Below, piece after piece: positions 54,901 to 64,000 of a DNA stretch of 64,000 bases. Both the position numbers and the translations under genes were made by a program. Under the pieces are notes generated by a model. That model was not told where the DNA came from. It did not search any database and saw only the letters and a list, made by a program, of their open reading frames with translations. How positions within the stretch are numbered: the first letter of the stretch is position 1; every line of letters starts with the position of its first letter. Source of the stretch: Ganoderma boninense (Eukaryota > Basidiomycota > Agaricomycetes > Polyporales > Polyporaceae); assembly GCA_002900995.3 (NCBI GenBank), contig CM035304.1, forward strand, positions 3,357,612 to 3,421,611. The letters are read 5' to 3'.

Positions 54901-56965
54901 ATCTGCGGGAAAAGACACCCGCTTCCGACGCGGACGCGGATGCCGAAGGAGAGGTCGATCTGGACTATGTGCCGTCGGAGGGAGATGAGGACGCTGCTGC
55001 CGCGGCTGTAGAGGCAGTTATTCCAAACGTTTCTGAGGAGGTAGAGGACGATCCGTTTGTGGTCAAGAAGAACGTGGACATCCCGGCGGAACAAGTTGCA
55101 GTGGAGGAAGACGGCAAGGCGTCCCTGCCTTCGCCTGTTGAAACGTAGGTCAAGTGCCCTAAGCTTCCATCTACTCTGACTGAAAATTTCGCAGAGAGAC
55201 TGCTACGAACGAACCTGCTGAGCCCGAAGTTGCGATGGAGGCGCAGCCCGTCGCACCCGAACCAGTCGAAGCGGAGGCGCAAGATGAGGCACGGCCATTG
55301 AAGCGCAAGCGGAAGTCACCCCCGCCGAAGTCGTCTCGGGTCACTCGCTCGAAGGTGGCCAAACGTGGCGGCGCCCCAGTTGCTCCCAAACCTCAGCCAG
55401 CTCCCAAGTCGCGCAAGGGCAAGGGGAAAGGGAAGCAGCGTGCCTCTCCAGAGACAGACGATGAAGAGGACACAGTTTCCGTCACTCACAGCCTCGTCAG
55501 TGAACGGAGCTCGATTGGATCGTCCGCTGTTGCGCAGGACCTGCTTCTCGGAACCGACAGTCGCGCTACCTCTCGTGCTTCTTCCGTGGTATCGAACGGA
55601 TTGAGCATGTCCTCCGAAGCTTCTCCCACCATCGCGCGCGCGCTCCAGAGCAATGGAAATCACAATATGAGTCTTCCGTTCATCCCCTACAATGGCGTTT
55701 TGCGCCACAACCATGGCGGACGAATTCCCACCTATGTCGCGCCGGTTCCTCCGCCAAGACGCCAACCATCATTACCTCCACCTCCGCCACCAGCTCCTCC
55801 ATCTCCTCGCGATAGTATCGCTTCGTCTCGTCCAGGGTCCCCGGAGCTTGCCTCGATCAGTGCGCCTCCGCAAATTCAGATTCCTGCAACTCGACCTGCT
55901 GCTACCTCTTCTACCACCGTCCACTCGCCTGCTACACGGTCGAACTGCCGTTATCACACGATCAGTCTCCCCATCGAGGAAGAAAGCGAACACCGCGTAT
56001 ACTTCGCTGTCCCTGGCTGCTCGCTCAGCAACACCGAACTCGTGCAGGAAGCAGAAATCGAAGACCACGGCCTCACGCGGACAGAGGAGCTTCCCACCAC
56101 CATCACCCTCATCGAGGACCTCAAGATCTCCCCGGAGCTCCTCGCCATCTTGCGGCAGCTGACAGGCGTCGACCTCTTCCGCGAGCAGGAGGTCATCTAC
56201 CTCCCCCGCCCCGGTGACCAGATCGTCCCGAAGAAGAAGCGCTCCCGCGCGAAGTACATCCAGAGAGAGTCCATCACCTCGCGCACCCTCTTGACGAAGG
56301 ACGTCTTCCGCGCAAAGCAGACACCGTACAAGGCTCCGCTCTCACAAGCCTCCGTCTCGGCGTCGACGTCGGGCGAGTCCGCCAGTGCCAGCGCCAGTGC
56401 GGCGGGCAAGGCGGGTATATCTACCAGCGGCGCGTCCTTCTCCGGAAGCGACCTCAGCGACATCGAGAGCGATGACGAACGCCCGACGAAGCGCGCCAAG
56501 GAGGCGCACCCCAAACCAGAGCCTGTGCCCGTGCCCGGAATGGAGCCCGAAGACGAGCCTGTGGCGGACGCAGGCGGCGACACCGAACCAGACGAAGCTC
56601 AGATCGAGGTTGAGCTGTCGCAGGACCGCGAAGGTCAAGCAAATGGGAAGGCGGACACGGCGGCTAGCCCAACAGCTCGTCGCGCGCAGCCACGGCGCGG
56701 TAGGAAGCTCAAGAAGGATGCCCTCGCGTACAAGCCCGACGGGGGCGAGAGCGACGGGTCGGACGAGGAGCACGATGCGGAGGGACCCAAAAAGCGCAAA
56801 CGCCCTGCAAAGCGGGGCAACAAGCGTGCGAGGGCGGAGGACAACGGAGATGCTGCTCAGGCGGAGGAAGGCGGCGCTGCCGCTGCTGAGCGGCCAAAAC
56901 GGCGGCGGCGCGGGGAGAAGGCCGCGATTGCCGCGCCGGTGGATGGTGGAGAAGGTGCTCACTAA
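51952..56965 (+). CDS. Long low-complexity nuclear-type protein of unknown function
   Basis: There are about six exons: 51952-53110 (perhaps split by a 42-bp in-frame intron near 52893), 53172-54181, 54237-54705, 54757-55144 and 55195-56965. The product is about 1590 residues. The N-terminus, MTTPFSTPRYPGAPNPTPRS then FTQPEFDAWIGDITGALKRA, looks like a short conserved module. A very acidic Glu/Asp tract follows. The motif DPWxGPRxYAEDFYxGGDV occurs twice (about 52988-53046 and 53190-53250). The last exon carries a basic patch RPLKRKRKSPPPKSSRVTRS, a proline run and a conserved-looking globular part (RYHTISLPIEEESEHRVYFA...RQLTGVDLFREQEVIYLPRP). It closes with a KR-rich tail including PKKRKRP, a strong nuclear localisation signal. 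I do not recognise the family. Large antisense frames here are composition shadows. Confidence 0.75.
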
Positions 56966-57711
56966 TGACATAAAGTACGGAACGGGATCTTTGGAAGAGG
57001 AGAGTAATTTTGGGGATTGTTGTCCTCACTTGTGTATTGTTAATGGGCCTCGGTTAACGTTAGCGTACTGATTTGTATCATACTACTACTTTCACTCGAT
57101 TTCTTCAGGCATCATCACATTCCTGAATCAAGTCCATCTTTGTTGACTACAACTTGGGTGTAAGAAGCGGGATCAAGAGGCGGTGAGTAGGAGAGATTGT
57201 AGAAGATCCATTGGGATATCTTCTGTGGATGTACATCCTGACATATCAACGTGCTTCCCTTTGAAGCTGATGTATTCTTCAAGGAACAGCGATGGGAGTA
57301 TCGGTGCGTGAAATCGGCCTTGATACTTGCCTGATCCGATACCACAGATATACGGAAGGAAGACAGCTTTGTGTACGTCCTAGAGAAGTTAAAGGAAGCA
57401 CCGCCGCGTCACTTGCTGCGATGCAGCGACAATCCTTCTCCTGAGAGATCCCGAGACCACAGTGGGCGGGTGAAATTTACGCATTGAAAGACGCGGCCGA
57501 CTCGCATTGGCTGTACCCTCGCGAGGGAGCCAGGCGGTGCGACAAGACGTCGAATAGGATCTACGACTAGAGGCCTATGTCAAACACGAAGATCATACAT
57601 GGGAGTAGGTGTTGCGTTACCTGTCGATGAAAGACGTTGAAGGCGAAGATGGCGCGGTGACGGACCCGGTTGCGGTACCAGCCCTGGCAAGTCATCTCTG
57701 GTGAGAGAAAG
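56966..57711. other. Intergenic; start of a tandem-duplicated block
   Basis: From 57058 the sequence is repeated with about 85-90 percent identity (estimated by eye) from 58922. No protein-coding frame is conserved between the two copies in this part, so it is probably 3' flank of the N genes or an unrecognised noncoding element. Confidence 0.6.
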
Positions 57712-58521
57712 TTAAGCTGAGGAGAGAAGTCGAGGGACACACGATCGCAGGGCCTTCTGACGGTTGTACTCTATGAACTCTTCGTAGCTCAGCGGTCTCT
57801 GCTCTCCGACGTACATTCCAATGTACCAGCGGGCATCCTCCGTCTGCAGCTCATCGAGGATGGCGCGCTCTTCGGGGATGATTTCCTTGGGCGGTGGTGT
57901 GTCGCCGTCGTCCTCGTACTTGACTCGGTATCGCAGTAAATATCCGATGAAGATGTCATTTGTCACTCTGGCTTTTGCGTGTGGCGTCTCGTTGGGGATG
58001 GGAGGGTTGAGGTTGAATGCGACCAAGCCTTCCAAGAGGGTGTTGAACTTGGGGGCGAGGATATCTGCGTTGGAAGGAGGGAGGGGTGGTACGAGGGACT
58101 GGAAGCGCTCCTTCGAACGCACGTCGAGGCCGAAGTAAGACTGCGGTAGGAGGAGGATATATCCTGGGAGTGGATCAAGCTTGTAAGGCTCGTTGTCCGG
58201 TATTCCGGGATGTTTGAGAAGGATGCCTAGCGGGAAGGGCGAGTTTCCAACGTGTTTTCCGAAGTAGTCAAAGTAATGCTCGGTAAACGGGACAGGGTAG
58301 TATGGTCCTTCCTGAAGGACGGCCGAGGCAGACTGGAGAAGCTCGTCTGGCACGAGGATTTGCTGGTCGAAGAGGGAGGTTGGGACGCTGTGCACGTAAT
58401 TCAACGCATCTTCACCCCAAAGGATACATGGGATGCCACGAGATGTGAGCTGGCGCAGAGCTATGAGACGCTGGTGTTGCTCGTCAGCGGGTGGTGGCTT
58501 GTACTCGTAGAAGAGACCCAT
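57058..58521. repeat. Tandem duplication unit 1 (contains N2)
   Basis: It starts 'gttagcgtactgatttgta' at 57058 and runs to the start codon of N2. The same order appears in unit 2 at 58922-60377, offset by about 1.86 kb, with small indels. Confidence 0.85.
57712..58521 (-). CDS. N-family protein N2 (function unknown, possibly nucleotidyltransferase-like)
   Basis: The frame of about 269 residues starts at MGLFYEYKPPPADEQHQRLI; this Met (58519-58521) is chosen because N3 begins at the same point (MGLFYGHQPPPPDEQHQRLV). Key segments are LTSRGIPCILWGEDALNYVH, PTSLFDQQILVPDELLQSAS, FPLGILLKHPGIPDNEPYKL, LLPQSYFGLDVRSKERFQSL and RWYIGMYVGEQRPLSYEEFI. The G-[IV]-x-C-[IV]-[LI]-W-G-E-D-A start, followed by FD and LVPDE, is reminiscent of minimal nucleotidyltransferase folds, but I cannot point to a full G-S...D-x-D metal site. 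The name is a hint only. No membrane or secretion signal. It is single-exon. Confidence 0.75.
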   Translation of the reverse strand: MGLFYEYKPPPADEQHQRLIALRQLTSRGIPCILWGEDALNYVHSVPTSLFDQQILVPDELLQSASAVLQEGPYYPVPFTEHYFDYFGKHVGNSPFPLGILLKHPGIPDNEPYKLDPLPGYILLLPQSYFGLDVRSKERFQSLVPPLPPSNADILAPKFNTLLEGLVAFNLNPPIPNETPHAKARVTNDIFIGYLLRYRVKYEDDGDTPPPKEIIPEERAILDELQTEDARWYIGMYVGEQRPLSYEEFIEYNRQKALRSCVPRLLSSA

Positions 58522-58921
58522 GCTAGCAGGACTGCGGTTAGAATGCGTTTTAGTCAGAATACATAGCAATATCTGGCGACAGACTGATAACAGCATACCG
58601 TGAAGCAAGAGTTAGGGGATTGATGACGATTGGCAGCACCCGGCGGCGGGGAACGACTAGAGCAAGTCGTACTGTTTATGGGATCTGGTACACCTCTACT
58701 CAAATACAGGATTATTGGTGGTTACGGATTGGGGCGTCGAGTTTTTGAGTCAAAGACTGGGGCGGAGAACTGGAACAACTTGAACTTCAGACACGCCAGC
58801 GTCTAAGTAGAGGTCGGGGTACCAACTCCAACCGCAGCCATTTCATGAATCCAGGGGCGGCCCAGTCCAGGTTCTCATATCTGTCCTACTCAGGGCAGAG
58901 ATCACCTGCCCAGGCTAATAA
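58522..58921. other. Spacer between duplication units
   Basis: Unique sequence upstream of N2, probably its promoter. No frame and no K-family remnant can be read here, unlike upstream of N1 and N3. Confidence 0.5.
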
Positions 58922-60377
58922 GGTTAGCGTACTGATTTGTACCATACTACTACTTTCACTCCATTTCTTCAGGGATCCCCGGATTCCAGAATCAAGTCAA
59001 CAGAATTAAGAGGAGAAAGCTGAAGCGGCGAGTAGGAGAGAACGTAGAGGATCCATTGGGATCTATTTTGTGGATGTACATCCCGACATAACAACCGTAC
59101 TACGTGCTTCCGTCTGACGCTGATGAGTACTACTCTTCAAGGAACAGCGATGGGATTATCGGTCCGTGGAATCGGCCTTGATACTTGCCTGACCTGATAC
59201 CACAGCAGGTACGGAAGGAAGACAGGTATGTGCACGTCCTAGAGAAGTTAAAGGAAGCACCGCCGCGTCACTTGCTGCGATATAGCGACAATCCCTCTCC
59301 TAAGAGATCCTGGGACTATGGGCAGGTGAAATTTACGGATTGCAAGACACGGCCGGCTCGCATTGGCTGTACACTCGCGAGGGAGCCAGTCGGTGCGACA
59401 AGACGTCGAATAGGATCTACGACTACAGACCTATATGTCAAACACGAAGATCATAGATGGGAGTAGGGGCTACATTACCTATCGATAAACGATGTCGAAG
59501 CCGAAGATGGTGCGGCGACGACCCCACTCGCTACGGTACCAGCCCTGTCAAATCATCTCTGGTGAGAGAAGGTTGAGGAGAGAAGACGAGCGACGCACGA
59601 TCGCAAAGCCTTCCGACGGTTGTACTCTATGAACTCGTCACAGCCCAACAGTCTCCGCTCTCCGACATACACCCCCATGTACCACCGGGCATCCTCCGTC
59701 TGGAGCTCGTCGAGGATGACGCGCTCTTCGGGAATGATCTCCTTGGGCGGTGGTGTGTCGCCGTCGTCCTCGTACTTGACTCGGTATTGGAGTAGATATC
59801 CGATGAAGATCTCGTGCATCGCTCTGCCTTTTGCGTGCGGCGTCTCGTTGGGGATGGGCGGGTTGAGGTTGAACGCGACCATGCCCTCCAACATGGTATT
59901 GAACTTTGGGGCGAGAATATCTGCATTAGAAGGAGGGAGGGGCGGAACGAGGGACTGGAAGCGCTCCTTCGACCCCACGTCGAGGCCAAAGTAAGACTGG
60001 GGGAGTAGGATGATGTATCCCGGGAGTGGATCAAGCTTGTAAGGCTCGTTGTCCGGTATGCCGGGATGCTTGAGGAGGATGCCTAGCGGGAAGAATGATG
60101 TTCCAGTGTGTTGTCCAAAGTAGTCGAAGTAATGCTTCGTGAAAGGGACTGGGTAGTACGGCCCTTCCTGAAGGACGGCTGAGGCAGACTGGAGAAGCTC
60201 GTCTGGCACGAGGATTTGCTGGTCGAAGAGGGAGGTTGGGACGCTGTGCACGTAATTCAACGCATCTTCACCCCAAAGGATACATGGGATACCACGAGAT
60301 GTTAGCTGGCGCAGAGCGACGAGGCGCTGGTGTTGCTCGTCAGGCGGTGGCGGCTGGTGCCCGTAAAAGAGACCCAT
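58922..60377. repeat. Tandem duplication unit 2 (contains N3)
   Basis: Direct repeat of 57058-58521. Long shared stretches include the 'ggaagcaccgccgcgtcacttgctgcgat' region, at about 57392 and 59253, and all of the N coding sequence. Confidence 0.85.
59553..60377 (-). CDS. N-family protein N3 (function unknown, possibly nucleotidyltransferase-like)
   Basis: This is a close paralogue of N2 (about 274 residues): MGLFYGHQPPPPDEQHQRLV, GIPCILWGEDALNYVHSVPT, FPLGILLKHPGIPDNEPYKL, LPQSYFGLDVGSKERFQSLV, DGDTPPPKEIIPEERVILDE and RWYMGVYVGERRLLGCDEFI. The frame is intact, single-exon, and ends LRSCVARLLSSTFSHQR. It lies 559 bp downstream of K4 in the direction of transcription, the same order as K3-N1. 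Recent duplication with N2 is clear from the flanks. The role is unknown. Confidence 0.77.
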   Translation of the reverse strand: MGLFYGHQPPPPDEQHQRLVALRQLTSRGIPCILWGEDALNYVHSVPTSLFDQQILVPDELLQSASAVLQEGPYYPVPFTKHYFDYFGQHTGTSFFPLGILLKHPGIPDNEPYKLDPLPGYIILLPQSYFGLDVGSKERFQSLVPPLPPSNADILAPKFNTMLEGMVAFNLNPPIPNETPHAKGRAMHEIFIGYLLQYRVKYEDDGDTPPPKEIIPEERVILDELQTEDARWYMGVYVGERRLLGCDEFIEYNRRKALRSCVARLLSSTFSHQR

Positions 60378-60935
60378 ATGCGAAGATAATAAGATGGTAA
60401 GTTTTACCTGGACTAGTAAATCCAACAGTAATAAGGCTGCTGACTGTTTCGGCCCGAGAGCGGTACCACTTACTCTGGTACTTGGTACTTGTGTGGCTGA
60501 GCCAGTTGTTTTCTAACGGTGAGAGTCAATGAAAGTACAGCGCTAGCGCCAACAATCACTGTTGGTCTCCCCGCCGGCGCTAGTACGTGGCCGGGGCGCC
60601 ACCGCCATGCAAAATCCCAACGGCCTGCACCGGTAGCTACATAGTGAGCAGTGTTCGAATATGAAGTTGCTGGGAGCTGTACGTGTGGCTGCCGTACACG
60701 GAGAATAAATGTTAAGCGACTGTCTCAGAGGTTTCTGTCTCTTAGCTCATTTCCAGCAACTGTAACTTGGCAGAGATATCACACCCGCCGCGCTGCGAAC
60801 GTCAAGCACCGTGTCCATGATTCGAGCATATGTGTTCGATAATTAAGTGAAACCCAAACTGGTGTGCTCATGTGCCTTCGTTAAGCTGCTGACCAGTCAC
60901 GGTCCTATCATGGGACAGCGACTTACCACCATATA

Positions 60936-62537
60936 TTAGATTCTAAAAGTCCTCCGTACAAACTCGACAGCTCTATAGCACCACGGGATTTGCATCAGCC
61001 AGTTCAAAAAGTGCCACCAGCGCGGCAGCGGTGGGGTGCGAAATCGGCTCCACTGCGCTTGCACCGAGGGAGCCAATTTTGACCAATACACCTCCGGACG
61101 ATACATCGTCTCGTAATTGACCTTCAGCGTCACTGGGGTATCCTGCACTTCCTGGGGCAGCGACTCGAAGTTGCTCTTGAAGAAGTCGAGCGCCTCGTCG
61201 GCGCTGAAACGACGGGACACAACGTGCGTCGTCATTCCGTCGAACAGGGCTGCCAGCGCCGGGAGCGTTGGGATCGCCTCCTGAAAACGTAAGTGGAAGC
61301 GTAAGCGTAAGTCGAAATTCAGCGTCGAAGAGGTGCGTTCTCACAGACAGATACACTCGAAACATATTTCCCAACATCGCAACGTCGAAGGCGAATGGGT
61401 TGTAGAGCGATTCCCCAAGGGACACATCTAGCGGCTTATACATATCACAGCCCATCCATGCTTCGTCAGATGTGCGGCGACAGTCCTTCACGGAGACGTC
61501 GAGAGGGAGCTGGATGGACTGGTCGTAGTCCATGAATGCATATCGTACGTCAGTTCCGCGGCGGAGCTCACGCAAGTCATCACGGAACAGCTTCCGATCG
61601 CGGTCCAGCCGGTAACAGCTCACGACCATGTTCGAGTCGCAAATGTCCTGATGAAGCTTGTGAGAGTTGCACTTGCAGCACCGCTGGTATGGATCGAGTA
61701 CGAACTCGGTGGGCAATACGGTTGAGGTGGAGGAAGGAAAGACCTTGGGGAGCATACATGAATCAATGGGGTATCAAAATTACCTTGGTGCGGCGCATAC
61801 CTCAAGAAGACATCTAATGAACGTCAGCACTTGGTGCACGTCCTGCATGGCAGTCAGGTATGGATACGTGCCCCATCTAGGGGCGAGGATATTCAACGAG
61901 TTGCGATTGTCATGGTAAAGAGGCACTCACAAAGGCATGGTGACGATGCAGTACTTGTGTGGCGTGTCGATGATGGAGATGGGAGGCAGGACTCCAGGAA
62001 AGGTTCGCGGATCAGTGAACAAGGACTGTTGTTGCAGGAGCGTCTGGAAGATGTGGTGTTGCGGGCTGTCACTCTCGACAACCTTCAATATGATATCTCG
62101 TCCGACCATGTCCTGAGCACACGCGATCCTAGTCTGAGCTGCAGGATGAGTCAGTGTCCTATAGCGAAATGGAGGATGCACGCTTGATCGAAACGTCTTG
62201 GACGAGTTTTCCTCGTCCCATATGCAATGCGCGTATGGGAGCGCAGCTGGGGTGCCACTCCGTAGCGGCGAATGCCAGAACCTGATCTCTCCCCAGCCTG
62301 CCGGCGGTTCTAGGTCGTAGAGGTGAACGCCGCGTTCAAGAAGCCACTCTCTGGCCGTAAACCAGAGCTCTAGCATTTCGTCGACTGAAAGGCTATCCAT
62401 GTCGTCGATGGCGCAGGGTATCTGAGAGGCCCGGCGAGTCGCCGTGAGAAAAGCACTACTACGCCGCGAATATCACTCACATCTGGGATGGTGGGAGATG
62501 GCTTTGCGTCTTCTGTGAATGACAGCAACTCCTCCAT
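60936..62537 (-). CDS. Kinase-like protein K4
   Basis: It has the K exon plan on the minus strand. Exon 1 is MEELLSFTEDAKPSPTIPD (ATG at 62535-62537, GTGAGT donor). It continues MLELWFTAREWLLERGVHLY, VGRDIILKVVESDSPQHHIF, IDTPHKYCIVTMPL, MQDVHQVLTFIRCLLE, GLSFLHLNRIAHR, DICDSNMVVSCYRLDRDRKL, YAFMDYDQSIQLPLDVSVKD and LGESLYNPFAFDVAMLGNMF. The last exon is PTLPALAALFDGMTTHVVSR to VEFVRRTFRI. The catalytic loop is HRD-x4-N and DFG is DYD. At the acceptor before GLSFLH the genome reads CCCCAAGGTC, one G short of the AG|GG found in the paralogues, so splicing may shift the frame there. N3 follows downstream on the same strand. Confidence 0.75.
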
Positions 62538-63113
62538 CGCTATAGTATAATTTCCAAGCGTTGGTACACGAGAGCAAGTGCGAGATCGAGAGGCGTCTTG
62601 AAGCTATAGCTTGAACGAACCAACTCAGACGCCGTCTCGTCGCGAACTGGGCTCACCACGGTCACATGATGATCTGCCAGCCTGCTTGCTGCGCATTCAA
62701 AGCGCGTTCAGACGTCGATTCTCCTTGAAAGGGACCTCCGAGGCATTGGACATAGCAAAGGTTCGTCACTGAACAGGGCAGATGGAAAACGGGGCGTTCA
62801 GCCACTGGCACAGCACCAGGCCATGATCTTCCTCGCTGCTGGAGAAGTCAACGAAGGCTTGAACGCGCTTCGGGGCAAGCGTGGACACTGGAATCAGGTG
62901 GCCACATTGAGGTCCATTTTCCAGGCCGTAAAACAAGCTGCCAAGTACCTCTTGACCGGCCACCTACTTTGGAGTCTGTCTAGTATAATCTACCACTCCT
63001 CAACAGTGTAGCACATCAATCGCCTGCGTTCTCTGCTAGCCTGTGGTCTACAACTACGAACACAAGTTTGGAGCATGGTCTTACAATTCGAAGCAGATGC
63101 TTACCACCGGTTA
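62538..63113. other. Intergenic between K4 and K5
   Basis: Contains the K4 promoter side and the K5 3' flank. A frame at 62766-62963 (minus) shows no motif. No N-family remnant is seen. Confidence 0.5.
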
Positions 63114-64000
63114 TCAAATTCCAAGGATCCACCATACGAACTCAACGATCCTCGCACCAACCGGGAACCGGTTCAGCCAGTTCACAAAGTGCCACCAGCG
63201 CGGCAGCGGGGATGCTCGAAATCGGCTCCAGTGCGCTTGCACCGCAGGAGCCAATTTGGACCAGTACAACTCCGGATGCAACATCATGTCGTAATTGATG
63301 TCGAGCGTGACTTGCGTTTCCAGGACCTCCTGGGGCGGCGAGTCGACGTTGGTCCTGAAGAAGTCGAGTGCCTCCTCCGCGCTGAAACGGCGCGATACTA
63401 CGTGCGTCGTCATCCCGTCGAATAGCGCTGCCAGGGCCGGAACCATCGGAACTGCCTCCTGTGTGCGTGAATGGGGGAATGAATCGACATTCAGCACGGA
63501 GCAGGAGGGTCCTTACAAACAAATGTGCCCGGAAGAGATTCCCAAGCGTCCCGACATCGAAGGCGAATGGGTTGTAGAGCGATTCCCCGAGCCACACGTC
63601 TAGGGGCTTGTAGAGATCCCAGCCCATCCACGCCTCGTCGGATGGCCGGCGGCAGCCTTTGACGGAGACGTCGAGTGGCAGTTGGATGGACTGGTCGTAG
63701 TCCATGAATGCATACCGAACGTCAGGCCTGCGCCGAAGCTCGCGCAAATCCTCACGGAATTTCTTGAGGTCGCGGTCCGGCCGGTAGCAGCTCACGACCA
63801 AGTTCCCGTCGTAAATGTCCTGCGAACACGTGTCAGAGAACGACGGCTGGCGCAGACCAAAACTCACTCGATGGGCAATGCGATTGGCATGGAGGAAGGT
63901 GAGTCCCTGTGAAAGAGAGTCAACGACGTATGTGAACATTCTCAGTACGACACACACATACCTCGAGAAGACATCGGATAAACGTTAGCACCTGGCGTAC
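63114..64000 (-). CDS. Kinase-like protein K5 (partial, runs off the window)
   Basis: The exons in the window are VRQVLTFIRCLLE (63962-64000), GLTFLHANRIAHR, DIYDGNLVVSCYRPDRDLKK with VRYAFMDYDQSIQLPLDVSV and SLYNPFAFDVGTLGNLFRAH, and the last exon EAVPMVPALAALFDGMTTHV...RFSAEEALDFFRTNV to RIVEFVWWILGI (TAA at 63114). The catalytic loop HRD-x4-N is kept, with DIYDGN in place of the DICDSN of K1, K3 and K4; DFG is DYD. The N-lobe exons lie beyond the window edge. Introns are GT/AG. Confidence 0.78.

Overview
The window is a stretch of fungal nuclear genome, most likely from an agaricomycete basidiomycete and plausibly Polyporales (inference from gene families). Host genes are split by many introns of roughly 45-90 bp with GT/AG ends. 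The transposons are chromodomain Ty3/gypsy elements. The predicted proteins include kinase-like families and a TET/JBP-like oxygenase of kinds known from mushroom-forming fungi. One run of 100 N at 37863-37962 is a scaffold gap.

The left 37 kb is a transposon landscape. It holds LTR copies of three families (556-1957, 9200-9629, 9630-10052, 10431-10866, 22115-22574, 34452-34794). Two chromodomain gypsy elements are present: A on the minus strand (10431-16501) and D on the plus strand (29360-34794). There are also fragments of older copies. Two very large near-perfect palindromes (3920-6252 with 961-bp arms; 24824-27553 with 1292-bp arms) carry no recognisable transposase. Several small terminal-inverted-repeat elements occur. 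Three of these (6786-7306, 12819-13514, 20387-20917) share the terminus TAAGGCTGAACA although one has an unrelated interior, and two have perfect 8-bp target duplications. Among the repeats lie a broken TET/JBP-like dioxygenase gene (7320-8922), a second putative 2OG-Fe(II) oxygenase gene (18137-19745, minus) and a broken Zn2Cys6-like/coiled-coil gene (35645-37126, minus). The zinc cluster of that last gene was split by a small transposon. Premature stops in element A and in the broken genes are almost all of the kind produced by C-to-T change (TGA for CGA, TAG/TAA for CAG/CAA). Element A keeps its whole pol frame without a single indel.

The right 27 kb is gene-rich. Five paralogous kinase-like genes (K1-K5: 37963-39308, 41226-42844, 44075-45664 on plus; 60936-62537 and 63114-64000 on minus) share one exon plan and an HRD catalytic loop. 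Three paralogues of a second family of unknown, possibly nucleotidyltransferase-like, function (N1 broken at 45734-46431; N2 57712-58521; N3 59553-60377) are interspersed. The order K then N in the direction of transcription occurs twice, on opposite strands. N2 and N3 lie in a tandem duplication of about 1.86 kb. Between the two halves of the cluster lie ordinary genes: an aminoglycoside-phosphotransferase-like protein, a conserved hypothetical protein, oligoribonuclease, and a long acidic/basic low-complexity nuclear-looking protein divergently transcribed from oligoribonuclease.

No rRNA, functional tRNA or CRISPR array was seen. Function names rest on motif recognition from the translated sequence; no database was searched.
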